Shown: piece after piece, positions 6,364 through 14,005 of the stretch
Layout: the number at the start of each line of letters is the position of its first letter
Numbering within the stretch: the stretch's first letter is position 1
IMG/VR virus record: IMGVR_UViG_3300047334_000093
Span: 1 to 64,000 of that record
Source of the DNA: a virus
Reading direction: 5' to 3' (one strand)
Length of the DNA stretch: 64,000 nucleotides
Made by a program: the position numbers and the translations under genes
The notes under the pieces: model-generated
Databases searched by the model: none
Seen by the model: the letters and a program-made list of their open reading frames with translations, nothing else
Told to the model about the DNA's origin: nothing

Positions 6364-7580
6364 CCGTCAGCTAAAGCAGACGGCTTTGCTCTACAACATT
6401 TAAGCTGCGAGCATTTCAGGATGGTTTACTGCACCCCTTGCGAGGATAGCCCGTTGTCGGATCACCCTCGCTGCGTTCAAGTCGGCATTCGCTTCGTGCG
6501 AACAGCCGATGCATTGGAAGGTTCCTTGGTTGGGGCGGTTGCGCTTGTCGATACAGCCACATTCGGCGCACTGCCGAGATGTGTTGCGCGGATCAATGCA
6601 GACCAGCGGGACACCAGCGAGCCGCGCCTTATAAGCACAGAACTCGCCAAGCTGCCCGAAGCCCCAGTTGCCAAGCCGTGCTCGTTGGTCGCTACCTCTG
6701 GCCGAGACCCGTTTGCGGATGCCTTTCAAATTTTCAAGGACCAATCCGCGCCCGGTGCGTTGAGCTTTACCGACAAGCACCTTCGAAATGATGTGGTTTT
6801 GTGCGGTTTGATATCTCCGTTGTTTGCCGGCAAGTTTCTTCAGTCGGCGCTTCGCGGCGCGCGTGCCGCACTTCTGCAAGCCGCGACGGCGCTTTTGGAT
6901 GCGTTGTCGGCGCTTCTCAATCTTAGAGCCAGAGTATGTAATGCCATCGCTGTCGGACGCCAATTGCACGATGCCGAGATCAACGCCGAGCCAGTCTTCG
7001 GCTTTGAACTTATCGGTCTCGGGCACATCGCAAGTAGCGTTTAAGAACCATTTGCCCCGCACGAGGCAGAGGTCGACTTCGCCCTTCCTGTAAACCATCA
7101 AACGCCGCTGATGTTCGCCCATGACGATATCGATTGTAATCCGGCCCTCAACGGTCCAAAGGTTCACACGACCGTCTTTGGTGAACCGGATGATCCGATC
7201 GTCGTAAGGCTGGGCGGCGTCGGGCCGAAACACCGGAGCAACATCACTGTTAACCTTGAACGCGTCCGCAACCTTAGCGATCGACCGAACCGACGCTTGA
7301 GCGGTCAAGCCGAACCGCTCTTTAAGAGCCGCGTATCCGAACTTGTGGAGATGGAATTGCCGAAAAGTTTGACTGTCGAACCCCATTTGCCCAAGCCAAG
7401 TGCACGCCGCGTTGCACCGATTAAGCGTGGCCGTCAACACGGCAGCTTGCTCGGGCGTCGGCAGAATTTTGAGGGCGGCGACCAGCTTCATTCTTCATAT
7501 ATAGACGAAACGGGTGTATCAGTGCAAGAGCTAAACGCTGCCGATTTTCTCGCTATCCCTCCGCTGCCTAAAGGCAGCGG
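6364..7580 (-). mobile_element. IS200/IS605-type element carrying tnpB only
   Basis: Two 20-bp hairpins flank the tnpB gene at 6364-6383 and 7561-7580. Read in the tnpB direction both have the form CCG-4 nt-CTTTAG-4 nt-CGG, with the same central CTTTAG and perfect outer pairing but different inner bases. Subterminal hairpins of this kind are the recognition ends of IS200/IS605 elements. No tnpA is present, so mobility would depend on a transposase supplied elsewhere. The element is about 1.2 kb and lies antisense in the rightward early operon. Confidence 0.75.
6400..7491 (-). CDS. tnpB: TnpB-type RNA-guided nuclease of an IS605-like element
   Basis: The 363-aa protein has a complete TnpB layout. 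It starts with an N-terminal ALKILPTPEQAAVL, followed by RuvC-I GVDLG with Asp171, RuvC-II LVLENLKGI with Glu253, a zinc finger with Cys308/311 and Cys327/330, and RuvC-III ADLNAA with Asp337. Known TnpB proteins use an RNA made from the 3' end of their own gene and the element's right end to cut the empty donor site. Here that RNA would run leftward past 6364, with the guide taken from sequence near 6340-6364. Catalytic residues are intact, so activity is plausible. It is antisense to the surrounding operon. Confidence 0.9.
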   Translation of the reverse strand: MKLVAALKILPTPEQAAVLTATLNRCNAACTWLGQMGFDSQTFRQFHLHKFGYAALKERFGLTAQASVRSIAKVADAFKVNSDVAPVFRPDAAQPYDDRIIRFTKDGRVNLWTVEGRITIDIVMGEHQRRLMVYRKGEVDLCLVRGKWFLNATCDVPETDKFKAEDWLGVDLGIVQLASDSDGITYSGSKIEKRRQRIQKRRRGLQKCGTRAAKRRLKKLAGKQRRYQTAQNHIISKVLVGKAQRTGRGLVLENLKGIRKRVSARGSDQRARLGNWGFGQLGEFCAYKARLAGVPLVCIDPRNTSRQCAECGCIDKRNRPNQGTFQCIGCSHEANADLNAARVIRQRAILARGAVNHPEMLAA

Positions 7581-7598
7581 TTTCGCGCGGAGGAACAT

Positions 7599-7931
7599 AT
7601 GAACCGCCCCGCGCCACCACTGAAACATTGGGGCACGCTTACGCTCACGCGCAACCCTGATCGCACATACGTCGGAAGCGGCACGATGCACGGCATGACA
7701 TATTGCGCCGAACTGGCGCCGGGTTTGTGGCTGCGCTTTTGGCATCAGGACAGCGGCCAATATGGCCGGGGGCGCATCGAAAGGCAGCTTGAGAAATTCG
7801 ACTGGGGATACGGTTGCGCCGCAACGCTAGACGGTTTTCCGTATATCGTCGCGGCGTTTTTCCGAGGCGGAAACGTCGTGGTGGAGATGTGGGCAGAACC
7901 GCCGTTGCAGTGTTTGCATTCGGAAGAGTAA
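7599..7931 (+). CDS. Early protein of unknown function, 110 aa
   Basis: The ATG at 7599 follows GGAGGA inside the tail of the left hairpin of the tnpB element, so folding of that hairpin could affect its translation. The protein is rich in aromatic residues and Gly (HWGTLTLTRNPDRTYVGSG; LWLRFWHQDSGQYGRG) and looks like a small beta-sandwich. No family is recognised. Its 3' end meets the leftward gene at 7933 with no gap. Confidence 0.55.
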   Translation: MNRPAPPLKHWGTLTLTRNPDRTYVGSGTMHGMTYCAELAPGLWLRFWHQDSGQYGRGRIERQLEKFDWGYGCAATLDGFPYIVAAFFRGGNVVVEMWAEPPLQCLHSEE

Positions 7932-7932
7932 A

Positions 7933-8319
7933 TTAAAGGACTCGTTCAAACCGCATCAGCTCGCGGTTGTTTTTAGGCTCAACGCGCCGCACTAACCCGC
8001 GCTCAATCAGCCGAGCAAGTGAAGATCGCGCGATTTCTTGATACCGCGTACCGCCGCGCGCCCGTGGCTCGTCTTCGCCACGCCGCATGGCGCAAATGGC
8101 ATCCGCGATGTCAATCAGCGTCATCGGATCGCGGTAGGTCGACAGTATCTCTAAGATTTGCGTGCCAGTCGTGCGGCGCGCTGCGCCAAGCCGAGTTGGC
8201 GCCTCATAACCCTCCGCGCCTATGTGGCCCAAAGCTGCCTCAACGGCCTGCCGAGCCATCTGCAGGGCCGCCAGCGCGTCCGTGAGGGCGCTGGCGGCGG
8301 GCGATACCGTGACAGTCAT
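7933..8319 (-). CDS. Winged-helix-like protein, 128 aa
   Basis: The N-terminal half is helical and Ala-rich; the C-terminal half reads TGTQILEILSTYRDPMTLIDIADAICAM in outline, then SSLARLIERGLVRRV. This is the typical helix-helix-recognition helix-wing pattern of a winged HTH that senses or binds DNA. It is the distal gene of the short leftward unit controlled from the 8874-9033 region. Exact family not recognised. Confidence 0.6.
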   Translation of the reverse strand: MTVTVSPAASALTDALAALQMARQAVEAALGHIGAEGYEAPTRLGAARRTTGTQILEILSTYRDPMTLIDIADAICAMRRGEDEPRARGGTRYQEIARSSLARLIERGLVRRVEPKNNRELMRFERVL

Positions 8320-8330
8320 TTTTGTTTCTC

Positions 8331-8873
8331 TTAAGCTTTTACGATGTAAAAATCAGGACGTTCATATTCGTTGTGTTCTAAAACATATGGTTCGTCCTCC
8401 GAATATAATTCTTCAATCGCTTCAATCGCTTCAATCGCTTTAATCGCTTCAATCGCTTTAATCGCTTTAATCGCCTCGGCTGATCCGTCAAACGTCGGTG
8501 CATCATCCCAATCGTAACCGCCAAACATGCGGAATTTATCGCCATTGCCGCAGCTATCTTGCATGTGGTGATGAACCAAAATCTTGACGGCTCCGGCAAA
8601 ATTATCGCCTACTTCAACGATTCCCTCTTTCCCCATAACGGCAACCTGCTCAAGCCATGACGCAAGGTCTTGCTCATCGGCAGATGTGTCGCCAATGGCG
8701 TAGTGCGTTTTAGCGTTATTGCCATACGCGATGGCGCATTTTCCATCGTCAAAATTCCACGCCTCGACAAACCCATAATTTTGGCCAGATGCAGACGTAA
8801 ATTCCGAATCTGAATCAACTTCTTTAAACCGCATTGCGCGGACAATGATTTCAGCTTTTTCTGCGTCGGTCAT
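8331..8873 (-). CDS. Leftward protein with AIK/AIE tripeptide repeats, 180 aa
   Basis: The N-terminal ~130 residues look globular (TSASGQNYGFVEAWNFDDGK; AIAYGNNAKTHYAIGDTSAD). A run of tripeptides alternating AIK and AIE follows, encoded by 9-bp repeats, then an acidic tail. The repeat segment should form a charged helix or coiled coil. The gene is first behind the strong leftward promoter at 8901-8929. No family is recognised; the HHHMQD stretch might bind metal, which is speculation. Confidence 0.6.
   Translation of the reverse strand: MTDAEKAEIIVRAMRFKEVDSDSEFTSASGQNYGFVEAWNFDDGKCAIAYGNNAKTHYAIGDTSADEQDLASWLEQVAVMGKEGIVEVGDNFAGAVKILVHHHMQDSCGNGDKFRMFGGYDWDDAPTFDGSAEAIKAIKAIEAIKAIEAIEAIEELYSEDEPYVLEHNEYERPDFYIVKA
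8412..8474 (-). repeat. Seven tandem 9-bp repeats inside the 8331-8873 gene
   Basis: Seven units of TT[C/T]AATCGC run head to tail, each coding for Ala-Ile-Lys or Ala-Ile-Glu on the minus strand. The period keeps the frame, so slippage would only lengthen or shorten a helical linker. Confidence 0.9.
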
Positions 8874-8886
8874 GGTGGTTATCCTC

Positions 8887-8929
8887 GGTTGATGGATTAA
8901 CCATAATCCTCACGAGGATGCGCTGTCAA
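8887..8929 (-). promoter_or_regulatory. Leftward promoter with two embedded palindromes
   Basis: On the minus strand a perfect TTGACA (plus 8924-8929) is followed, 17-18 bp on, by TTATGG/TATGGT (plus 8900-8906). The palindrome ATCCTCACGAGGAT (8906-8919, six-base arms) sits exactly between them. A second near-palindrome, GGTTGATGGATTAACC (8887-8902), overlaps the -10 and start region. This is the expected layout of a repressed phage promoter; the likely ligand is the YdaS-like protein at 9034 or the winged-helix protein at 7933. Confidence 0.6.
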
Positions 8930-8998
8930 CCTATATCCGCGCATTCGCGAGGATTTTTTTGCGTCTCGGGTGTCGCAAAGTTGGGGCGCCGGGTGCGG

Positions 8999-9027
8999 TT
9001 GACGTCGAATTAAGGCTGCGTTAGATA
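8999..9027 (+). promoter_or_regulatory. Rightward promoter for the second YdaS-like gene, apparently leaderless
   Basis: TTGACG (8999-9004) and TAGATA (9022-9027) are spaced 17 bp apart. The predicted start falls at about 9034, the ATG of the next gene, with no room for a ribosome site. The -35 sequence and spacing repeat those at 2954-2982. Confidence 0.5.
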
Positions 9028-9033
9028 TTTTGC

Positions 9034-9261
9034 ATGGCAAACGATCGAGACCGCACCGTCAATATAGCAATTGATGCCGCTGGCGGAATAGCGGCTTTAG
9101 CGAACCTTTGTGGAGTTTCAGCGCCTGCAATATACCATTGGCGCTTTGTCCCGCCATGGCACATGCGGCGCATTTCAGAGGCAACCGGGTTGCCGTTTGA
9201 TCAACTGGTACCGCGAATGAGCGCCAGTCCGTATAGCAAACGCGATCAAGACGTTTGCTGA
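9034..9261 (+). CDS. Second Cro/YdaS-like DNA-binding regulator
   Basis: The 75-aa product contains AIDAAGGIAALANLCG, then SAPAIYHWRFVPPWHMRR and ATGLPFDQLVP, the HTH pattern of YdaS/Cro-like regulators. It lies opposite the leftward gene at 8873, with the promoter-operator cluster between them, and leads the replication genes. It resembles the product of 2989-3192 in fold but not closely in sequence, suggesting two switches with separate operators. Confidence 0.75.
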   Translation: MANDRDRTVNIAIDAAGGIAALANLCGVSAPAIYHWRFVPPWHMRRISEATGLPFDQLVPRMSASPYSKRDQDVC

Positions 9262-9295
9262 TTTTTGTCTGAACCATTTTTCGGGAGTCGATGCA

Positions 9296-9610
9296 ATGGC
9301 GGCAATGGCGGTGACATTGATGGAATGGCGCGCGCTTAACAAAAACAGTTTGCGCGGATTTGCAAAAGTGCGGCTCGGGAAAGCGCTGATCTTAAAAGAC
9401 GTTGCCGTTCACTACTCAAACGGCAAAACCTGGGCAATGGCGCCGGCAAAGCCTATTATCAATCCTGACGGAGTTGCAAAAAAAGACGATCGCGGCAAAA
9501 TTCAATACGTTCCGATTATTGAATGGTTTGATCGCGATATGGCGCAGTCGTTTTCGGATGGTGTCGTGGCGGCGGTTTTGGCCGAGTATCCGTCTGCCCT
9601 ACAGGCATGA
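9296..9610 (+). CDS. Small protein upstream of the primase-like gene, 104 aa
   Basis: A GGGAG lies about 9 bases before ATG 9296; a second in-frame ATG at 9305 is possible. The sequence runs LNKNSLRGFAKVRLGKALIL, then VHYSNGKTWAMAPAKP and VPIIEWFDRDM. It looks like a small beta-rich domain commonly found next to phage replication genes, with a faint SpoVG-like feel that I would not rely on. Its stop is one base from the next ATG, so it is cotranscribed with the primase-like gene. Confidence 0.55.
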   Translation: MAAMAVTLMEWRALNKNSLRGFAKVRLGKALILKDVAVHYSNGKTWAMAPAKPIINPDGVAKKDDRGKIQYVPIIEWFDRDMAQSFSDGVVAAVLAEYPSALQA

Positions 9611-9611
9611 A

Positions 9612-10616
9612 ATGTCAGAAACCATCACGGTGTTGCAATGTGCCGAAGGTATCCGTCTCGCAAAGTACGTTCCGGCTGAGGGCAAGATATCCGATTATGA
9701 TTGCGCCCGCACCTACGCGGCGGCTGAGGTCCGCGTTTCCGACCTGACGGCGATTCGCGAGCGCTTGATCAGCCTATCCCGCAAGCCGCGATGCTGTGTC
9801 GTACGCGGCGCTCTAATCAACGGGCCTCGGGTAGAAAAAACGCGGCGCTTGCTGATTCCAGACAGCAAGACCGGCGACGCAGCAACGATTCGGTCTACGC
9901 CGCGGCGTTGGCTTGCGCTTGATCTTGACGGCGTTCCGCTGTCCGATGGCATCCCGCATCGAGACGTCTCGGCGTGTGCCAGGGAGGCCGTGGGGGCGCT
10001 GCCAGAAGCGTTCGGCGATGTCCGGTGTATCGCGCAGGCGACGGCGTCGCACGGACTCAAACCCGGCGCCAGGCTGCGGTTGTGGTATTGGTTAGACCGC
10101 CCTGTGTCTGACGACGAGCTACGTCGTTGGCTGGCCGCCTATCCGGTCGACCGGGCGGTGTTTGTCCCGTCCCAGCCGATCTACACGGCCGCACCGATTT
10201 TTGAGATGCCGGAGCGCGATCCGGTTCCGAACCGCATTGTTGATATTCCGGGCTCGCCATACGTCATCACACCATCGGCCGTTGCTTTGGCTCCCGCTCC
10301 GCGAAATGCACCCAAGCCGATACCGCTCAAGACCGATACGCACGCTCAACGCTACGCTTACGCGGCCATGCAGGGAGCTTTGATGCGGATAAGCGGCGCC
10401 GGCAAGGACAACCGGCACAAGACGTGTTTGCGCGAGGCAATCGGGTTGACGCGGCTCGTAGAGGCCGGATTGGTTTCGCGCACACAAGTGACTGAGTTGC
10501 TGGCGGGCGCGATTGCGATGGCGGGAAAAGACCCAAGTGAGGGCGAGCGCATTGCCGCGTGGGGGCTAGCGCACCCGAGCAACGCACCTTTGCCGGAAAG
10601 CATAGCGCGTGGATGA
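9612..10616 (+). CDS. Primase/polymerase-like replication protein
   Basis: From ATG 9612 the 334-aa protein carries RRWLALDLDGVPL near residue 97, an Asp pair on a strand as in archaeo-eukaryotic primase/PrimPol domains. A GARLRLWYWLDRPVSDDEL segment follows about 60 residues on, matching the second half of the fold as found in phage bifunctional primase/polymerases. A helical C-terminal domain follows. It overlaps the helicase gene by eight bases, so the two probably make a primase-helicase pair. The exact subfamily would need a profile search. Confidence 0.65.
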   Translation: MSETITVLQCAEGIRLAKYVPAEGKISDYDCARTYAAAEVRVSDLTAIRERLISLSRKPRCCVVRGALINGPRVEKTRRLLIPDSKTGDAATIRSTPRRWLALDLDGVPLSDGIPHRDVSACAREAVGALPEAFGDVRCIAQATASHGLKPGARLRLWYWLDRPVSDDELRRWLAAYPVDRAVFVPSQPIYTAAPIFEMPERDPVPNRIVDIPGSPYVITPSAVALAPAPRNAPKPIPLKTDTHAQRYAYAAMQGALMRISGAGKDNRHKTCLREAIGLTRLVEAGLVSRTQVTELLAGAIAMAGKDPSEGERIAAWGLAHPSNAPLPESIARG

Positions 10617-12411
10617 TGCCGAGGGTGCCGAAATCGAACGGGGTTTTTCCGTGTCGACCATGCTGTTGGTTGCCAGATTGGCAAAAATGTCTCCAATCGA
10701 ATATGCGCAATGTAAGGCCGAATATGCAAAAAATGTAGGCGTCAAAGTATCGGACTTAGACAAAGAGGTTCGAGAATATAGAAAACTTCACATTTTAGCT
10801 TATAAAAAATCTATTGCCAGCACCGTTGATCGTGAAAATGGTAAGCCGGTTATTCGGGTTTTGTCCGGCAACCGACATGGGGCAGCCGATGATGGCCTGC
10901 GGGCCTTAGTGTCGGCAAATGTTGAAATTTATCAGCGCGATAAAACGTTGGTCCGAGCCATCCTGACAAAAGCCAAAGCAGCTAACGGCGATGTCGTTGA
11001 AGTGCCGGGTATCGTTCCGGTGACGTTACCGATTCTGGCAAGAGAGCTCGGGAAGGCGGCAGAATGGGAACGCCTTACGGCTGAGGGTGATATCGTCAGG
11101 ATTGATCCTCCCAAGGATGTTGTGGAGCAAATATTTTCCATGACGGGCGAATGGCCGTTCCGGCCTCTATCTGGTGTAATCGGTACACCGACGTTGCGGC
11201 CCGATGGATCAATCCTTGCCACGCCGGGATACGATGATGCTACCGGGTTGGTGTTGCTGTCTAGCCTGACGTTGCCGCCCATACCAGCCGCTCCAACGAA
11301 ATTGGAAGCCGCTGCGGCACTCGCGACCCTGACGGATTTACTAGATGAATTTCCGTTTGAGATAGGCGTTGGCGATAATCAAGACCTTTCAAAATCAGTC
11401 GCCGTTTCGATGATCTTGACGACGGTCTTGCGCGGCGCCCTTTTGCCTGCGGTCCCGATGCACATCGTAACGGCGCCACAGCCCGGCACAGGGAAGTCGT
11501 ATCTTTTAGACATTGCAGCCGTTATCGCGACTGGCGAACGGTGTCCCGTCATTGCGGTCGCGCCAAAAGAGGAGGAAACGGAAAAACGCCTTGCCGGCGC
11601 GGCCCTGAGTGGCCTGTCCATAATTGCGCTGGACAACGTAAGCGACACCCTAAAGGGCGATTTTCTCGCCCAGGTTACGGAACGGCCGATTTTACAAATT
11701 CGCGCTTTAGGCGGTTCCGCCATTACCCGCATCGCCAATACGTTTACGGTTTTTGCCAACGGCAACAACGTATCGGCTACGGCCGACCTGGTTCGGCGCA
11801 CTTTGCGGTGCGGCCTTGACGCGGATGTGGAAAACCCAGAGGAACGGGAGTTTACCGAAGACCCGTTGGCCAAGGTTTTGGCCGACAGGGGCAAATACGT
11901 TGCCGCCTGCCTGACGATCGCCAGGGCATTCCTGAGCGATCCTGAGGCCAAGAGGTGCCGGAGGCTGCCAAGCTTCCCGGCTTGGTCCGATCTGGTCCGT
12001 AGCGCCCTTGTGTGGCTTACCTGGCCCGATCCGGTTGCGTCGATGGACATGAGCCGGGCCGAAGACCCTACCCGCCAGGCAAGGGCAGATATGTTTTCCG
12101 CCATGCGGGACTGTTTCGGAACAGGGCTGCCTGGCGCCACCACTGCCGAGATTATCGCAAAGGCGAATGAGACAAACGACATGCTGCCAGGGGTTGCACT
12201 AAATGCCGAGCTCAAAGAGGCCGTCATGGCGATCTCGCGCGACCGGCAAAAAAACCTCATAGACCCCGATCGGCTGGGTAAGTGGCTCCGAAGCTCACTC
12301 AATATGCGATCAGGAAACCTTAAGTTGTTGATAAATCGTCAGAACGTTAAAAAGCCTAGGTGGTATGTCGTGGAATCGTATGGCGCTCAAGGAGGGGGGA
12401 TGAGGGGATGA
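10609..12411 (+). CDS. Replicative helicase-like P-loop ATPase, 600 aa
   Basis: The start is GTG 10609, inside the end of the primase-like gene. The protein has a Walker A TAPQPGTGKSYLL at about residues 286-298 and a Walker B-like LSIIALDN about 50 residues later. A conserved ANTFTVFANGNN segment with downstream LVRRTLRCGLD looks like the sensor-1/arginine-finger region of hexameric AAA+/SF3-type helicases. The N-terminal 250 residues and the C-terminal 150 are unrecognised. It should unwind phage DNA at the fork. No DNA polymerase gene is visible, so host polymerase is likely used. Confidence 0.7.
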   Translation: MDDAEGAEIERGFSVSTMLLVARLAKMSPIEYAQCKAEYAKNVGVKVSDLDKEVREYRKLHILAYKKSIASTVDRENGKPVIRVLSGNRHGAADDGLRALVSANVEIYQRDKTLVRAILTKAKAANGDVVEVPGIVPVTLPILARELGKAAEWERLTAEGDIVRIDPPKDVVEQIFSMTGEWPFRPLSGVIGTPTLRPDGSILATPGYDDATGLVLLSSLTLPPIPAAPTKLEAAAALATLTDLLDEFPFEIGVGDNQDLSKSVAVSMILTTVLRGALLPAVPMHIVTAPQPGTGKSYLLDIAAVIATGERCPVIAVAPKEEETEKRLAGAALSGLSIIALDNVSDTLKGDFLAQVTERPILQIRALGGSAITRIANTFTVFANGNNVSATADLVRRTLRCGLDADVENPEEREFTEDPLAKVLADRGKYVAACLTIARAFLSDPEAKRCRRLPSFPAWSDLVRSALVWLTWPDPVASMDMSRAEDPTRQARADMFSAMRDCFGTGLPGATTAEIIAKANETNDMLPGVALNAELKEAVMAISRDRQKNLIDPDRLGKWLRSSLNMRSGNLKLLINRQNVKKPRWYVVESYGAQGGGMRG

Positions 12412-12542
12412 GGGGGGATGTTTCACCCGTCCCCTATACGCGTACCCACATATGCGATTATATTACGTTGTGTAAGATTATTCACATATTGGTTTTCTCC
12501 CGCGTAGCTAGTAGAATATCCCCTTCATCCCCTCATCCCCCC
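12394..12542. repeat. Large inverted repeat with GGGGATGA iterons around an AT-rich centre
   Basis: The arms 12394-12415 and 12520-12542 pair over a perfect 18-bp core (GGGGGGATGAGGGGATGA and its complement) and then mostly match for a few bases more. Each arm is built of direct GGGGATGA-type units. The 104-bp centre includes an AT-rich stretch (TATATTACGTTGTG). The left arm contains the helicase stop codon. Iterons plus an AT-rich centre right after the replication genes suggest a replication origin; a strong terminator or protein-binding site is the alternative. Confidence 0.6.
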
Positions 12543-12858
12543 TTGGAAAGCGCTTCCAACCTTCGGCTGCTATGGGGCAACGGCGAAAAATGGATTTGCC
12601 GATTAGGGAGGCGCCCCCATGGGCTGATCAATCGGTTTTGCTGATGCGAATGAGGCTAACGATCAGTTTTCTTGATTTTGCCGCGCGTGCGGTAGCTACA
12701 ACGGCGCACTACGCGGTTGTATTACGGCAACGCACTACAGAAATGTGCGCGTCTTCATGGCGGGGCGTACGTCGACCGAGCAGGATACCACACGTTTGCA
12801 CGGCTTAGGAGGCGGCCTGAACGGCTTTGGGGTTTGCGCGGTATTGGAGTGCTGGAAA
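12412..12858. other. 447-bp stretch without a convincing gene
   Basis: It contains most of the large inverted repeat and a 15-bp palindrome-like TGGAAAGCGCTTCCA at 12544-12558. Several short frames (for example plus 12572-12808) lack a ribosome site and have improbable composition. A short Cys-pair reading (FCRACG) appears near 12677 but has no start codon. I call this a non-coding control or origin region. Confidence 0.5.
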
Positions 12859-13152
12859 ATGGAAAAAGCGGCTGTGGAGCGTTCTGAGGCTGATGAAATG
12901 GCAAATGCGGTTGCCATCGGTGTTTGTTTGGGCAAGCGGGGCAGACCCGCGGCTGGTGAAATGCGTCCGCAGACGGTAACCGGCCTCATAGGCCGCTTAG
13001 AGGCCGCTGGCCGGATTTTGGGTTACGCCCCGCGGCCAGACCGGGGAGGATCGCGGCCGCGGGGCTTTTGTCCGGTGGGGTCACGACTTCCACCGGTCGG
13101 CCAGCGCCTGTGGAGGCTGCCATGCGGGGCGGAGTATATGCGCGGCCGGTGA
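12859..13152 (+). CDS. Doubtful 97-aa frame after the presumed origin
   Basis: ATG 12859 follows GGAG at about 9 bases and the frame is open to 13152. The first 60 residues look protein-like (MEKAAVERSEADEMANAVAI; VTGLIGRLEAAGRI); the rest is Arg/Gly/Pro-rich and reads like non-coding GC-rich DNA. It could be a short regulatory protein or nothing. It faces the leftward gene ending at 13167. Confidence 0.3.
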   Translation: MEKAAVERSEADEMANAVAIGVCLGKRGRPAAGEMRPQTVTGLIGRLEAAGRILGYAPRPDRGGSRPRGFCPVGSRLPPVGQRLWRLPCGAEYMRGR

Positions 13153-13166
13153 TGCCGCGCAAGCTA

Positions 13167-13472
13167 TTATACCGCGCAATCCATCTGATCTTCCCGCGCT
13201 TGCTCGTCGGCGCGCTCTTGCTGAGCTGCCTCGGCAAACCACGCTCGGATGGTCGCGATTTCCGCTTCGGTCAGCGGCGTGAAATACTTTTTGTCCCGCT
13301 CCACGATGTCGATGTCGTGGATCACGTGCTCCCACTCGTCGGCACACCCGGGCTCCTCCCACGTAGCGCGATAACCGCGCGCGATGAGTTTTGAGTAAAA
13401 ATCGACTTGGACCTCAAGGTAGTCCGCATCGTCGGCCGTGGGGCGGATGAGCTCATATGTGAGATACATCAC
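13167..13472 (-). CDS. Leftward small protein, 101 aa
   Basis: The acidic, mostly helical product begins MMYLTYELIRPTADDADYLE and ends with a Gln/Glu/Arg-rich coiled-coil-like helix. The start overlaps the upstream stop by four bases. No domain is recognised. With its upstream neighbours it makes a short leftward unit between the presumed origin and the rightward late block. Confidence 0.6.
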   Translation of the reverse strand: MMYLTYELIRPTADDADYLEVQVDFYSKLIARGYRATWEEPGCADEWEHVIHDIDIVERDKKYFTPLTEAEIATIRAWFAEAAQQERADEQAREDQMDCAV

Positions 13473-13756
13473 ACCTCATCCTGATCGCGGTCAATGACAT
13501 CGGCCACCCCATCCACGATTTGCCACGCGCAATCGCCGCCGCGCGCCTCGACCAGCGCCGCAAGCGCGTCAGTGCACGGCGTGGTGCGGAGCGTTGTGGC
13601 GCGCATCCACAAGCCAAGCTGCTCGGTGCTGTCATCGTCGTCGCTCAGCAGGTGGATGTGAGCGGCGCCGAGTTCGCGGTGTGCGTTGATCCGGCTGTCA
13701 GTGCCGTTGGCGCCGAGGCCGTAAATCAGATCGTCGGTGTGGGTGATGTAAGGCAT
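13469..13756 (-). CDS. Leftward small protein, 95 aa
   Basis: The product begins MPYITHTDDLIYGLGANGTD and contains HIHLLSDDDDSTEQLG. Its ribosome site lies in a leader, GGAGACCACG just before the ATG, that is repeated almost exactly before the gene at 13790-13975. No family is recognised. Confidence 0.6.
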   Translation of the reverse strand: MPYITHTDDLIYGLGANGTDSRINAHRELGAAHIHLLSDDDDSTEQLGLWMRATTLRTTPCTDALAALVEARGGDCAWQIVDGVADVIDRDQDEV

Positions 13757-13789
13757 TTTCGTGGTCTCCAGTGTTGATGACTACACTTA

Positions 13790-13975
13790 TCAGGCTTTGT
13801 TTACGGTTTCCCAATACGGGAGATATTCGCCATAAACAAAAAAAATTTCATATGTAACGTTTGTTTTTTCATGAATTTGTAGCAAATCAATGCAAGCTTG
13901 TTCAGCTTCCTCGAATGTTTTGAAACCCTGATCATCAAAGTATGTTACGAACATTTCCGTGTTTTCCGTTGGCAT
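13790..13975 (-). CDS. Leftward small protein, 61 aa
   Basis: The acidic peptide (MFVTYFDDQGFKTFEEAEQA, ending EYLPYWETVNKA) has aromatic-rich strands and one helix. It shares the GGAGACCACG leader with the next gene downstream. Function unknown; the size and acidity would fit a protein-mimicking or host-factor-binding early product, but that is only a thought. Confidence 0.6.
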   Translation of the reverse strand: MPTENTEMFVTYFDDQGFKTFEEAEQACIDLLQIHEKTNVTYEIFFVYGEYLPYWETVNKA

Positions 13976-14005
13976 TTGCGTGGTCTCCCGTGTTGAGTTT
14001 ATGCC

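Noticed and set aside
8019-8285. Plus-strand frame opposite the winged-helix gene
   Set aside because: No ribosome site, and the minus frame gives a coherent HTH and wing pattern.
12544-12558. TGGAAAGCGCTTCCA, resembling a LacI-family operator
   Set aside because: The arms are only five bases and no LacI-family protein is in the window, so I mention it only as part of the origin-like stretch.
12572-12808. 78-codon plus frame after the helicase
   Set aside because: No recognisable protein character and no ribosome site; overlaps the inverted-repeat region.
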